Assembly: GCA_035283185.1 (NCBI GenBank)
Contig: DATEUJ010000183.1
Coordinates: 1-64,000, forward strand
Source: DASSFZ01 sp035283185
Lineage (GTDB): Bacteria; Chloroflexota; Anaerolineae; Fen-1058
Length of the DNA: 64,000 nucleotides
Direction of reading: 5' to 3'
Shown here: one piece after another, positions 33,664 through 42,948 of the stretch
Layout of the letters: each line of letters starts with the position of its first letter
How positions within the stretch are numbered: position 1 is the stretch's first letter
Made by a program: the position numbers and the translations under genes
Notes under the pieces: generated by a model
Databases searched by the model: none
Told to the model about the DNA's origin: nothing
The model's input: the letters and a program-made list of their open reading frames with translations, nothing else

Positions 33664-34122
33664 GTGCGAATTGCGATTGGAGCAGACCACGGCGGGTTCG
33701 ATTTGAAGAACGAGCTTGCCGCGCATTTGAAGACGAGCGGGCACGACGTGGTTGATCTCGGCGCGCATGCTTACGACGCCGGCGACGACTATCCCGACTT
33801 CGCTCGCCCCGTGGCCGAGGCGATCGCGAACGGAGAGGCAGAGCGGGGCATCATCGTATGCGGCAGCGGGGTAGGCGCGTCGATTGCTGCGAACAAGATC
33901 AGAGGTGTGCGCGCCGCGTTATGCCACGATGCGTACTCGGCCCGCCAGGGCGTCGAGCACGACGATATGAACGTGCTGTGCCTGGGCGCGCGCGTCATCG
34001 GCGTCGAGCTGGCGCGCGAGCTGGTGGCGGCGTTCGTCGGCGCGCGCTTCAGCGGCGAAGAGCGGCACCTCCGGCGCTTGAACAAAGTGCTCGCCATCGA
34101 GCGCGGCGCGGCACGATCCTGA
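33664..34122 (+). CDS. rpiB: Ribose-5-phosphate isomerase B
   Basis: About 152 residues from a GTG start preceded by GAGGAGAATGCG. Motifs of the RpiB/LacAB family are present: IAIGADHGGF at the N-terminus, IIVCGSGVGASIAANK with the catalytic Cys, and ALCHDAYSARQGVEHDDMNV. It interconverts ribose-5- and ribulose-5-phosphate in the cytosol. It precedes transaldolase by 13 bp and forms a pentose-phosphate mini-operon. The ribose connection with nucleoside catabolism upstream is suggestive. Confidence 0.93.
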   Translation: MRIAIGADHGGFDLKNELAAHLKTSGHDVVDLGAHAYDAGDDYPDFARPVAEAIANGEAERGIIVCGSGVGASIAANKIRGVRAALCHDAYSARQGVEHDDMNVLCLGARVIGVELARELVAAFVGARFSGEERHLRRLNKVLAIERGAARS

Positions 34123-34135
34123 ACCGGAGACCTGC

Positions 34136-35443
34136 ATGACGACCAACCGTGTGCGGGAACTGGCGAAGCTGGGCCAGAGCATCTGGTACGACAACATCAG
34201 CCGCAAGCTGCTCACGTCGGGCAGGCTGCACGATCTTGTCGACGACGGCTTGCTGGGCATGACGTCTAACCCGACCATTTTCGAGAAGGCGATCGCCGGA
34301 AGCGGCGACTACGACGGCGACATGCGCCGGCTGGTCGCCGATGGTGCGAGCGTCGAGACGATTTACGATGCGCTGACGATCTCCGATGTGGCGGCCGCGG
34401 CCGACGAGCTGCGCCGCGTATACGACCGGACGAATGGGCTGGACGGCTACGTGAGCATCGAAGTGGCTCCGACGCTGGCGAACGACGCCGAGGGCACGAT
34501 CGCCGACGCGCGCAGATTGTGGACAATGCTCGACCGTCCCAACATCATGATCAAGGTGCCGGCCACGCGACCCGGCCTCGGCGCGATCGAGCAGTTGTTG
34601 AGCGAAGGGATCAACGTCAACGTGACGCTGATGTTCTCCATGACACACTACGAGGCCGTCACCGAGGCGCACATTCGCGGCCTCGAAGCGCGCGCAGCAG
34701 CCGGACGGCCGGTCGAGCGTGTCGCCTCGGTCGCGTCGTTCTTCGTCAGCCGCGTCGACACGATGGTCGACGCCATGCTCGAAGCAATCGTCCGCGAAGA
34801 GGGGACAGACGCCGGACTGGCCGCATCGCTCATGGGCAAATCGGCGGTCGCCAACTCCAAGCTGGTGTACGAGCGTTTCAGGCAGATTTACGACGGCTCG
34901 CGCTTCGCGGGGCTGAAGGCGCGCGGTGCGCGCCTGCAACGCGTCCTGTGGGCGAGCACCAGCACTAAGAATCCGAACTACCCCGACACGCTGTACGTCG
35001 ATACGCTCATCGGCCCCGACACGGTGAATACCGTCCCGCCGGAGACGTACGACGCGATACAAGATCACGCCTTCGTGCGGCGCAGTGTCGACCAGGACAT
35101 GGACGCCGCGCGCAAGGTCGTGTCAGACCTGGCGCGGCTCGCCATTGACTTGAACCAGGTCGGCGAGCGGCTCTCTGCCGAGGGGGTGGAGAAGTTCACC
35201 CAGTCGTACGAGCAGTTGCTTTCCGCGATTGCGACAAAGCGCGACGCGCTGCTGGCCGAAATGACACCTGCTCAGAAGGGCGCGACGAGGCGCAAGCCCA
35301 GCACGAAGAAGAAGGCGGCCAGGAAACAGCTCGCCAAGAGAAAAGCTGCCATAGGGAAGTCTGCTTCAAAATCCGAAAGTTCAAAATCCAAAGGGCAGAA
35401 GCCGGCCGCGAAGAAGAAAACGGCACTGCGCCGAAAGAGGTGA
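34136..35443 (+). CDS. tal: Transaldolase with lysine-rich, histone-like C-terminal tail
   Basis: The 435-residue protein is a transaldolase of the long bacterial type. SNPTIFEKAI is at residues 44-53, the Schiff-base Lys is K140 in IMIKVPAT, INVNVTLMFS follows, and STSTKNPNYPD is near residue 279. The enzymatic part ends near residue 378. The last 55 or so residues are almost only Lys, Arg, Ala and Ser (TKKKAARKQLAKRKAA, KPAAKKKTALRRKR), as in histone H1-like or HU C-terminal tails. Such a tail is unusual for this enzyme. Its DNA overlaps the next gene by a few bases or ends just before it. Confidence 0.93.
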   Translation: MTTNRVRELAKLGQSIWYDNISRKLLTSGRLHDLVDDGLLGMTSNPTIFEKAIAGSGDYDGDMRRLVADGASVETIYDALTISDVAAAADELRRVYDRTNGLDGYVSIEVAPTLANDAEGTIADARRLWTMLDRPNIMIKVPATRPGLGAIEQLLSEGINVNVTLMFSMTHYEAVTEAHIRGLEARAAAGRPVERVASVASFFVSRVDTMVDAMLEAIVREEGTDAGLAASLMGKSAVANSKLVYERFRQIYDGSRFAGLKARGARLQRVLWASTSTKNPNYPDTLYVDTLIGPDTVNTVPPETYDAIQDHAFVRRSVDQDMDAARKVVSDLARLAIDLNQVGERLSAEGVEKFTQSYEQLLSAIATKRDALLAEMTPAQKGATRRKPSTKKKAARKQLAKRKAAIGKSASKSESSKSKGQKPAAKKKTALRRKR

Positions 35444-35448
35444 GCCGT

Positions 35449-36186
35449 ATGAAACCGGAAATCGTCGTGCTGGCGGACCCGGGCGCCGTCGCAATCGAGG
35501 CGGCCAACCGGATCGTCAGGCTGGCGCACGAGTCAATCGCCGCGCAGGGTCGATTCACCATTGCGCTGTCCGGCGGGTCGACGCCGCGCGCGTTGTACGT
35601 GCTGCTGGCGAGCAAAGAGTACCGCGCCCGGATCGAGTGGGATCGGGCGCTCGTCTTCTGGAGCGACGAGCGCTGCGTGCCGCCCCATGACGCCGACAGC
35701 AACTATCACCTCGCACACGAAACGCTGCTTTCTAAAGTTCCCATCCCTTCAGGCAGTGTGCATCGCGTGATGGGCGAGGCCGACCCGGAACATGCCGCGA
35801 TGCTCTACGAGCAGATCATTCGGCGAGAAGTGCCCGTCCGAGACAGCATTCCCACATTCGACCTCATCCTGCTCGGCATAGGGCTGGACGGTCACACGGC
35901 CTCGCTATTTCCTGGAACGATGGCCCTGCGCGAAACACACCGGCTCGTCGCGGCGAATTATGTGCCCCAGCTCAATGCCCATCGCATTACGTTCACTATG
36001 CCGCTCGTCAATGCTGCCGCGAACGCCATGTTTCTCGTCGCCGGCGGCGACAAGGCGGATGCACTGAGGGCCGTGCTCGAAGGCGAATTCCAGCCGGATG
36101 CATTGCCGGCACAGATGGTCAGGCCAGGAAGTGGGCAGTTGGCGTGGCTGATCGATCGGGCGGCGGGGGCCCAAATACGTAAGTGA
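35449..36186 (+). CDS. pgl: 6-phosphogluconolactonase (DevB type)
   Basis: About 245 residues from the ATG at 35449, which has GAGGTGAG 5 nt upstream. A GTG at 35440 overlapping the transaldolase stop is the alternative. Family segments are present: IALSGGSTPRALYVLLA near residue 40, FWSDERCVPP near 71, FDLILLGIGLDGHTASLFPG near 145 and the VAGGDKADAL region. It hydrolyses 6-phosphogluconolactone in the oxidative pentose-phosphate pathway. Glucose-6-phosphate and 6-phosphogluconate dehydrogenase genes are not in this window. Confidence 0.92.
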   Translation: MKPEIVVLADPGAVAIEAANRIVRLAHESIAAQGRFTIALSGGSTPRALYVLLASKEYRARIEWDRALVFWSDERCVPPHDADSNYHLAHETLLSKVPIPSGSVHRVMGEADPEHAAMLYEQIIRREVPVRDSIPTFDLILLGIGLDGHTASLFPGTMALRETHRLVAANYVPQLNAHRITFTMPLVNAAANAMFLVAGGDKADALRAVLEGEFQPDALPAQMVRPGSGQLAWLIDRAAGAQIRK

Positions 36187-36297
36187 CCGGCAGTAGGATT
36201 TCGCTCATCTGCGCTCCTGATCGAGTACGGCCTTCCATACATAGGCCTCATACGACTCACAGGGCAATTATATCATGCGACCGCTTGTGGGAGGTCA

Positions 36298-36525
36298 TTA
36301 CGGCACTTCGATCGACTTTGATTCCTCATCCTGCTTCGCGACGTATCCGGCACACCGTATCACCGGCAGCCTGGGATACTTCGCAAAGCGCGGGTCGGTC
36401 TCCGACAGCCGGCACAGGTAGAACGTGCTGCCGCGCGCGCTTTCGATCACTTTAACGTGCCGGCACGTGCGGCACAGGCCAACCGTATCGAATTCCTCCT
36501 GCAGCTCCCGCTCGTCGTTTCTCAT
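36298..36525 (-). CDS. Small conserved-looking four-Cys protein
   Basis: The 75-residue protein has CRTC (residues 18-21), C38 in FYLCRLSETD and C58 in IRCAGY, a spacing that could bind one metal ion. The central YPRLPVI segment is compact. I recognise the pattern from uncharacterised short proteins but not a function. It lies 12 bp downstream of the amidinohydrolase gene on the same strand and converges with the pgl gene. The 110-bp gap between them shows no clear terminator. Confidence 0.7.
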   Translation of the reverse strand: MRNDERELQEEFDTVGLCRTCRHVKVIESARGSTFYLCRLSETDPRFAKYPRLPVIRCAGYVAKQDEESKSIEVP

Positions 36526-36537
36526 ACCGTTTCGCAG

Positions 36538-37290
36538 TCAAAACAACAGCGACGAGCACGTCACCCCGCCGTCGCGCTTTTCGTATTCGCTCATCGGCGC
36601 GAAGTGAATCTCGAAACCGCACTGCTCGACGAGCGCGGCCGTCTTGGGATATCCTGCCGGAACGATAGCGTGATGGCCTACGATGAGCACATTGGCCGCC
36701 TGTTCCTCGTCGCCGGGCACGAGAATATGCTCGAACCCCGGCATGAGCGGCGCGAGCGATTCGACGACGAGCAGGCGATTCGCGCCGGGAGTGGTGCATC
36801 CGCTGAGCAGGTGCAGAAGGTTCTCCGGCAAGGGGACGCCTTCGACCGGCCAGCCCGTGATCTCTCCCAACTGTTCGCACGCCGCGCGATTCGATCGCGT
36901 CGACAGTCCGACGACCAGGCGGCGATCCGCGATCAGCACGTCGTCGCCGTCGAGCGTCGCGGGCGGCCGCAGCTCGACGATATCCATGTGCGGCCTCAGA
37001 ACTTCGACCAACGCATCGGCTTCGCCTCGCCGCGATTCGGCAGCCGAACGGCAGACGATCGCGCGGCCATCCCCCACCAGGATAGGGTCCTGCACGAAGA
37101 CAGAATCGGGATGCTCGGGATCGGGCGACAGGACGATGACCTCCAGGCCGCACTCGCGCAGCGCCGCTTCATATGCCGCGTGCTGCCGCCGCGCCAGATC
37201 CAGATCGACCGGTGGCGGTGGGGCGAGCCGTGTGAGCGAGTCTGGGTACGTATCGCCAGGTGGGCGGACAATCGCGTGGGCAGGAATCAT
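36538..37290 (-). CDS. Amidinohydrolase (dimethylargininase/arginine-deiminase superfamily)
   Basis: About 250 residues. The start was chosen at the ATG with GAGGAAGA just upstream rather than 13 codons earlier. The guanidino-modifying fold is shown by VFVQDP (Asp68), LDGDDVLI near 115, the catalytic His in LLHLLSGCT (H160) and the nucleophile Cys near the C-terminus (GGVTCSSLLF, C245). Such enzymes hydrolyse dimethylarginine or related guanidines to citrulline plus an amine, or act as arginine deiminases. It follows a polar amino-acid ABC transporter, which likely imports the substrate. Confidence 0.88.
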   Translation of the reverse strand: MIPAHAIVRPPGDTYPDSLTRLAPPPPVDLDLARRQHAAYEAALRECGLEVIVLSPDPEHPDSVFVQDPILVGDGRAIVCRSAAESRRGEADALVEVLRPHMDIVELRPPATLDGDDVLIADRRLVVGLSTRSNRAACEQLGEITGWPVEGVPLPENLLHLLSGCTTPGANRLLVVESLAPLMPGFEHILVPGDEEQAANVLIVGHHAIVPAGYPKTAALVEQCGFEIHFAPMSEYEKRDGGVTCSSLLF

Positions 37291-37383
37291 TCTTCCTCGT
37301 GCAGGCAAGTGATGCGTGATGAGTGACACATGACGCCGTCAGCTCTTGTCACTGATCACCGGTCACCGATCACTGATTACTGA

Positions 37384-38157
37384 TCACTTCTCGCTGGCCT
37401 CGGTACGCAGCAATCGATCGAGGAACTGGCGCGTGCGCGGGTCAGCCGGGGACGTGAAGATCAGCTTCGGTGGGCCTTCCTCGACGATCTGGCCGTCATC
37501 CATGTAAATGACGCGATCGCACACCTCGCTCGCGAAGCCCATCTCGTGCGTCACGACCAGCATCGTCGTCCCTTCGTGGGCCAGCCCCTTCATCACGTCG
37601 AGCACTTCGCCGATCAGTTCCGGATCGAGCGCCGAGGTCGGCTCGTCGAACATCATGACCTCTGGCTGCATGGTCAGCGCCCGGGCGATGGCGACGCGCT
37701 GCTTCTGGCCGCCGGACAGACGCGCCGGGTATTCGTCGCGCTTGTGCATCAGGCCGACCTTGGCCAGGTACTTCTCTGCCAGCGGAATGGCATCCGCTTT
37801 CTTCATGCCTTTGACCGTGACGGGCGCTTCGATCAGGTTATCGATGACGCTCAGATGAGGAAACAGGTTGAACTCCTGGAACACCATGCCGGTGCGCATC
37901 CGGATGTGGCGAGTCACCAGTTTCTGCTCGGGCGTGAGACGGTGGCGCTCGACGTTCACGGCCAGCTCGTCAACCTCGATTCGCCCGTGCGTCGGCTGCT
38001 CCAGGAAGTTGATGCAGCGCAGCAGCGTCGATTTGCCCGATCCCGACCGGCCGATGATGCAGACGACCTCGCCTCGCTCGACAGACAACGAGATGCCTCT
38101 GAGGACATGCAGGGGACCGAAATACTTGTGCAGGTCGGTCACCCGGATAATCGGCAT
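37384..38157 (-). CDS. Polar amino-acid ABC transporter ATPase (GlnQ/HisP type)
   Basis: About 257 residues from MPIIRV; longer in-frame starts fall in the permease gene. It has Walker A GRSGSGKST (about 35-43), Q-loop FQEFNLFPHL, signature LSGGQKQR and Walker B MMFDEPTSALD, followed by VTHEMGFA. These are typical of the polar amino-acid family. It lies 2 bp downstream of its permease and upstream of the amidinohydrolase gene. The 90-bp spacer after it consists of CACTGATCAC-type microrepeats. Confidence 0.94.
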   Translation of the reverse strand: MPIIRVTDLHKYFGPLHVLRGISLSVERGEVVCIIGRSGSGKSTLLRCINFLEQPTHGRIEVDELAVNVERHRLTPEQKLVTRHIRMRTGMVFQEFNLFPHLSVIDNLIEAPVTVKGMKKADAIPLAEKYLAKVGLMHKRDEYPARLSGGQKQRVAIARALTMQPEVMMFDEPTSALDPELIGEVLDVMKGLAHEGTTMLVVTHEMGFASEVCDRVIYMDDGQIVEEGPPKLIFTSPADPRTRQFLDRLLRTEASEK

Positions 38158-38159
38158 GC

Positions 38160-38999
38160 TTACCGATCCCCTCGCGCGAGCCGTGTCTCGAGCCGCGACT
38201 GAATGGCGGAGAAGATCAGCGTCATCACCCAGTACCACAGCGCGGCGACGAGCAGCGCCTCTAGCCCGCGGAAATTCGACTGGCCGACGTCTCTGGCCCG
38301 CCACATGATCTCGCGCACAAATCCGGTCATCGCGACCAGCGAAGAATCCTTCAACATGGCGATGAACTCATTGCCGACCGGTGGAATCACGACGCGCAGC
38401 GCCTGGGGCAGCACGATGCGGCGCATGGTTTGGCTCTGCGTCAGGCCCAGCGCCAGCGCCGCTTCACGCTGGCCCTTGCCCACGCTCTGCATGCCGGCGC
38501 GGAAGATCTCGCTCATATACGCGCCGTAGTTCAGCGAGAGCGCCACCACGCCGGCGATGAAGCCTGAGAGCACGATGCCCATCTGCGGCAGCGCGAGGAA
38601 GAAGAAAAAGATTTGCAGCAGCAGCGGCGTGCCTCGAATGAGCGAGACGTAGAACGTGGATAGCGCGTAGATGGGCGCGATGCGCGACAGGCGTCCCAGC
38701 GCGGCCAGCAGGGCCAGAATGCTGGCGCAGAAGATCGACAGGAAGCAGATTCTCAGCGTCTCGATCGCGCCCTCGCTGATGTACCGCCAGTACTTGTCGA
38801 TGAAAGCTCGGTCGAGCTGGATGGTCCGGATAGCGATCGGGCCTATCTGGATGGTCACGCTGCTGAACATGAACAGAAGAAACGCCAGCAGTGCCACCCA
38901 CGAGATGATCACCTTGACGGCAAACGCGCGCTGCGCCTGGGCTTGCTGCTGGAGAATCTGCTGAGCCAGCGTCGGACGGATTGCTACTTGGGTGGCCAT
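38160..38999 (-). CDS. Polar amino-acid ABC transporter permease
   Basis: The 279-residue permease of the HisM/GlnP family has an N-terminal cytoplasmic segment, a first membrane helix near 30-50 and SEGAIETLRI near 75. The core carries the EAA-loop sequence QREAALALGLTQSQTMRRIV near residue 195. RGTPLLLQIFFFFLALP is another hallmark. It is expected to form a homodimer in the cytoplasmic membrane with the ATPase at 37384 and to receive cargo from the lipoprotein at 39222. Confidence 0.94.
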   Translation of the reverse strand: MATQVAIRPTLAQQILQQQAQAQRAFAVKVIISWVALLAFLLFMFSSVTIQIGPIAIRTIQLDRAFIDKYWRYISEGAIETLRICFLSIFCASILALLAALGRLSRIAPIYALSTFYVSLIRGTPLLLQIFFFFLALPQMGIVLSGFIAGVVALSLNYGAYMSEIFRAGMQSVGKGQREAALALGLTQSQTMRRIVLPQALRVVIPPVGNEFIAMLKDSSLVAMTGFVREIMWRARDVGQSNFRGLEALLVAALWYWVMTLIFSAIQSRLETRLARGDR

Positions 39000-39221
39000 C
39001 GTTCCACCTCCCTAGGGAAAGTCTGCGGAGGCGGCTCCTTGCGCAGCACCCCGGAGCGAAGCGGACACGCCGCCGGATGGCTGGGCACGGGAACCAAGTC
39101 CGCCGGTTTTCGGACAGGCACTTACTGTCGCCGATCGATGCGAGCGTCACCTGCCAGATTGAGGCGCGGAAGCGGCGCCGATCGACCGGGCGGCCGCTTC
39201 CACGCCAGCCATGCTCGTCGT

Positions 39222-40124
39222 TTACGGCGCGGTCGTCAGGTCGGCGCCAAACCACTTCATCGAGGACGCCTTCAACGTGCCATCGGCGTGCATCGCCGTG
39301 ATGATCTTGCTGATCTCATCCAGCAGGCTCTTGGGGTCCTTGGGCGAGTTCTTGTCGATCGAGACGGCCAGGTTCTCGACGAACACCGGCGAGCCGACCT
39401 TCACGACCGGGATGCCCTGAGCGATCGCTTCGTCGACCACGGTTCCCGAAGTCAGGAAGGCGTCGAAATCGGGGCGGCCAGCCCGGATGGCCTGCGCGCA
39501 CTCGGCGTCGGTATCCAGCGGGAATACTTGCACGCCGGCCGGCGGAGGTACCTTGATGTCCGTACTGGGGATTCCAACGTCCTCGCCGCTCAAGTACGAT
39601 TCATACGTTGTGGCCGTGCCGACACACACGGGTTTGCCCGCAATGTCGTCGACGGAATCGATGCCGGAACCCTCGCGGGCCGCCAGTTGCGCTGGCGTGA
39701 AGTAGTAGCCCGTCGTGAACCACAACACTTCCTGACGCGGCTTGGTGATCGTCATCGAGCCGACACTGATGTCCCAGCGGCCGGCCCAATTGCCGGCGGT
39801 GATGATCTCCCACTGCGGCGTCACAAAGCACGCCTCGACGCCCAGCCGCCTGGCGATCTCGACGGCGGTGTCGATGTCGAAGCCCTCCAGCTCGGCGGAT
39901 GTCAGCTCGTCGGAGGCGCACTTCGTGTCGGCCTTGCGTGTTGCATCAGGGACCGATGACGACTGCGGCGCGTAGTTCGGGTCGGTCGAGACCTTGATCG
40001 TGCCGCGCGCTTTGATCTCGCCGAGCAGGTCGGCCGGCGCGCTGGGCTGGCACGCGCTCAAGAGCAGCACGGCGACGATCGACAGACTGACGATAGTGAG
40101 CGTCTTCTTCGTTGAAGCGGACAT
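39222..40124 (-). CDS. Polar amino-acid ABC substrate-binding lipoprotein
   Basis: The 300-residue protein has the lipobox LLLSAC (Cys25) and an SBP_bac_3 domain: FDIDTAVEIARRLG, a W-D-I-S-V-G-S-M segment, and the hinge region KPVCVGTATTYESYLSG. It captures an amino acid outside the cell. A 222-bp spacer without recognisable genes follows before the permease. A promoter-like TTGACC-16-TAGAAT lies about 140 bp upstream. Confidence 0.93.
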   Translation of the reverse strand: MSASTKKTLTIVSLSIVAVLLLSACQPSAPADLLGEIKARGTIKVSTDPNYAPQSSSVPDATRKADTKCASDELTSAELEGFDIDTAVEIARRLGVEACFVTPQWEIITAGNWAGRWDISVGSMTITKPRQEVLWFTTGYYFTPAQLAAREGSGIDSVDDIAGKPVCVGTATTYESYLSGEDVGIPSTDIKVPPPAGVQVFPLDTDAECAQAIRAGRPDFDAFLTSGTVVDEAIAQGIPVVKVGSPVFVENLAVSIDKNSPKDPKSLLDEISKIITAMHADGTLKASSMKWFGADLTTAP

Positions 40125-40263
40125 GTGTTTCTCCTCCAGATCTAGAAAGAATGTGGATGCGATGGTGGGTATAGCCGATTCGTGTCTCGTGCTAAGCGTG
40201 TTCGATCACCCCCTTATCTAAAGATGATGCGCGCCCTCAGAAGCAGAGAGATGGAATACTTTG

Positions 40264-40291
40264 ATTCTAGCATAACCGAAGCGGGGGTCAA
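40264..40291 (-). promoter_or_regulatory. Sigma-70-like promoter for the amino-acid transporter operon
   Basis: Read on the minus strand, TTGACC and TAGAAT are separated by 16 bp, pointing toward the binding-protein gene. The rest of the divergent 260-bp region holds a TATAAT at 40319-40324 that could be a -10 for the plus-strand lipoprotein, but without a good -35. Confidence 0.45.
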
Positions 40292-40384
40292 CTGATGGAG
40301 AGGGCGCGAATATCGGCGTATAATTACGTTGCGCGCTTGGGTGGGTCGTCCGCGTGCGCATTGTAGGCTGCAAAGGAGGTCTGA

Positions 40385-42247
40385 ATGTGCGCTCCCTGGC
40401 GATCACTGATCCGCCTTGTGGCCGGCGTCATGGCGCTAACGCTGCTCGCCGCGAGCTGCCGGCCCGCTGAGCCGCTTCCCGTCGAAACGCCGACGGCCAC
40501 GCTTGAGCCAACACCCACTCTCACACCGATTCCCTCGACGGCGACGCCGGCACCTGAACCGAAGACGCTAACCGTCTGCATCGCCGAGCCGGCGCCGCCG
40601 CTGCTGCCATACATCCAGACCTCGCTTGTCGGGCGGACGATTATGCAGGCGATCTACGACGGCCCGATCGACCATCTGCGCGACGGCTACCATCCGGTCA
40701 TCCTGGAGAAACTCCCCCGCATCGGGGACGGCGATGCCGAGCTCCGGCAAGTGCCAGTGAAGCGTGGCGACCGGGTTGTGAATGACGACGACCAGGTCGT
40801 GACCTATGACGGACCTGACGCCACGTTGCCGCAGATGGTCGTCATCTTCCACCTAAAGTCCGGTCTGCACTGGTCAGACGGCGAGCCACTGACCGTGCAC
40901 GATTCCGTCTTTGCTTACCAGACCATCACCGATCCGGATGTGCTAAAGGATGATTATCTAGGCTTCGGCCTGCCGCGCGACGTGACAGATCGCACGTCGA
41001 GTTACCGCACGCTGGATGACTTGACCGTCGAGTGGGTCGGCCTGCCGGGCTACCTCGATCGGGAGTACTTCACACGCCTCTTCACGCCGATGCCGAGGCA
41101 CAAGTTGGCCGGCCGCGATCCGGTCGAGTTCCTGGGTGACGTTGACACATTGCGCGTGGGGTGGGGACCGTACCGGCTCGTCCGGTGGCAGCCGGGAGAT
41201 CGAATGATACTCGAGCGCAATCCGTTCTACTTCCGCGCGTCGGAAGGCCTGCCCAGGCTGGATCGCGTCGTTTTCAGGTTTAGTGGGTTTGAGGTGATCG
41301 ATGCTCAAGGAAACGTCGACTACTCATCGGTAGTGGCGGCTGTCGCCGCTGGCGCCTGCGACATCGTGTCCATCGATCCGGGGACCAACCTCTCGCTCGA
41401 TGTCTGGCAGGCACGCGTCCCTGATGTCCAGGTGTATCGCACGCCGGTGGGCGTGGAGTACCTGTTCTTCAACCTGGATCGGCTCGCCGGCGATCCCCGC
41501 CCCGATTTCTTCGGCGACCGGCGGGTGCGGCTCGCATTTGCGTATTGCATCGATCGGGTGGGCCTGGGCATGTCTGCTGCGGCGTTGCCTGCCGACGAGC
41601 TGCCGTGGACCCTCTCTTCCGACAAAGCGATCGTCTACACCTACGATCCGGATCGCGGGCGCGCGTTGCTGGCCGAGGCAGGTTGGGCAGACGCGAACGG
41701 CGACGGCGTCGCAGACAAGGGCGGCGTGCCCTTCGAGGTGACACTGCTCACGACGACATCGCCGCTGCGTCGGGAAGTGGCCGAGCGCATCCGCAACGAT
41801 ATGGCTGCTTGCGGCGTGCGCATCAATCCTGAGTTTCTCGAACCGGGGAAGTTGTTTGCCGAAGAGCCTGACAGCCTGCTGTACGGCCGGCAATTCGACC
41901 TGGCGGAATTTGCCTGGCTGTCGAACGATTTGTCGGTGTGCCAAACGTGGCGCTCGGATCGCATACCGTCTGACGCCGTGGGGTTCGCCGGAAGCTACCA
42001 GAACTTTAGCGGCTACCGCAACCCCGACTTTGACGCAGCATGCCTGGCGTATCTGCGTGGGGTTTATGAGGCAGATCGAGAACAGGCCGGACAAGACCTC
42101 GTTGCGCTGTTCGCTCAAGACCTGCCCTCGCTGCCGCTCTTCTGGCGCGAGTGGCACACCGGGGCGCGATCTGAGGTGATCGGCTTCGGGTTGGACCCGT
42201 TTGCGGCGGAGTTGTGGAATATCGAAGAGATCGACGTTCAACCGTGA
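40385..42247 (+). CDS. Family-5 (oligopeptide-type) ABC substrate-binding lipoprotein, orphan
   Basis: The 620-residue lipoprotein has the lipobox LLAASC (Cys25) and a Thr/Pro linker (about 33-58). An SBP_bac_5 domain follows (FHLKSGLHWSDGEPLTVHDS near 156-175; RVRLAFAYCIDRVG; EAGWADANGDGVADKGGVPF). Such proteins bind oligopeptides, nickel complexes or glycosides. No permease or ATPase genes of that type are adjacent, so it must use components elsewhere or act in sensing. AAAGGAG precedes the ATG. Confidence 0.9.
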   Translation: MCAPWRSLIRLVAGVMALTLLAASCRPAEPLPVETPTATLEPTPTLTPIPSTATPAPEPKTLTVCIAEPAPPLLPYIQTSLVGRTIMQAIYDGPIDHLRDGYHPVILEKLPRIGDGDAELRQVPVKRGDRVVNDDDQVVTYDGPDATLPQMVVIFHLKSGLHWSDGEPLTVHDSVFAYQTITDPDVLKDDYLGFGLPRDVTDRTSSYRTLDDLTVEWVGLPGYLDREYFTRLFTPMPRHKLAGRDPVEFLGDVDTLRVGWGPYRLVRWQPGDRMILERNPFYFRASEGLPRLDRVVFRFSGFEVIDAQGNVDYSSVVAAVAAGACDIVSIDPGTNLSLDVWQARVPDVQVYRTPVGVEYLFFNLDRLAGDPRPDFFGDRRVRLAFAYCIDRVGLGMSAAALPADELPWTLSSDKAIVYTYDPDRGRALLAEAGWADANGDGVADKGGVPFEVTLLTTTSPLRREVAERIRNDMAACGVRINPEFLEPGKLFAEEPDSLLYGRQFDLAEFAWLSNDLSVCQTWRSDRIPSDAVGFAGSYQNFSGYRNPDFDAACLAYLRGVYEADREQAGQDLVALFAQDLPSLPLFWREWHTGARSEVIGFGLDPFAAELWNIEEIDVQP

Positions 42248-42335
42248 CAGATGCTGCCGCGCCAACTTGCCCCTCAGGGTCAGGTGTGATACATTCTGCG
42301 CAGCGTGGCAACGCGCGCGGAAAGGAGAACAAGCC

Positions 42336-42932
42336 ATGGCAGTGCAAGCCCCAACCCAGCCGCCGGCTGAGCGCCAGTGGCCGCCACCCCAGGGCCAGTG
42401 GACCTACGACGATTACAAGCGTCTGCCCGACGACGAATGGCGTTACGAGGTCATTGAGGGAGAATTGTACATGTCACCTGCTCCACGGCCAAAGCATCAG
42501 GAGACTGCGGGAAATATCAGCGGTCCTATGCGACAGTTCGTCAAAGAGTACGATCTGGGTAAGGTATACTACGCACCCATCGATGTGATTCTCCCTGGTC
42601 TTGCCAGCCCCGTCCAGCCCGATATCCTGTTCGTCTCACGTGAACGCCTGGACATCGTCAAGGATGAGGTTATTGAAGGGGCGCCTGATCTGATTGTGGA
42701 GATTCTCTCACCGAGCAACTGGCTCACCGATCGACGCACCAAGTTCCGCATCTACGAGCGGGCCGGCGTGCGCGAATACTGGATTGTGGATACGGATGCA
42801 CGCTCTGTTGAAGTCTTTGTATTGCGAGGCAGCAGCTTCGCGCAGGTGGGCAAGTTCGGGCCGGGCGATACGGTGCGATCCGAGGTCGTCGCCGGGTTCG
42901 CTATCGGCGTGGACGACATCTGCCCCGCGTAG
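42336..42932 (+). CDS. Uma2-family putative PD-(D/E)XK nuclease-fold protein
   Basis: About 198 residues from an ATG with GAAAGGAG upstream. DUF820/Uma2 landmarks are present: YKRLPDDEWRYEVIEGELYM, VQPDILFVS with the metal-binding Asp, PDLIVEILSPSN with Glu, and RTKFRIYERAGVREYWIVD with Lys. The family has a restriction-endonuclease-like fold. It is abundant in cyanobacteria and Chloroflexota, often in many copies, and its physiological role is unsettled. It converges with the peroxiredoxin-like gene across a long hairpin. Confidence 0.9.
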   Translation: MAVQAPTQPPAERQWPPPQGQWTYDDYKRLPDDEWRYEVIEGELYMSPAPRPKHQETAGNISGPMRQFVKEYDLGKVYYAPIDVILPGLASPVQPDILFVSRERLDIVKDEVIEGAPDLIVEILSPSNWLTDRRTKFRIYERAGVREYWIVDTDARSVEVFVLRGSSFAQVGKFGPGDTVRSEVVAGFAIGVDDICPA

Positions 42933-42948
42933 CTCCTCCAGTTCCTCC

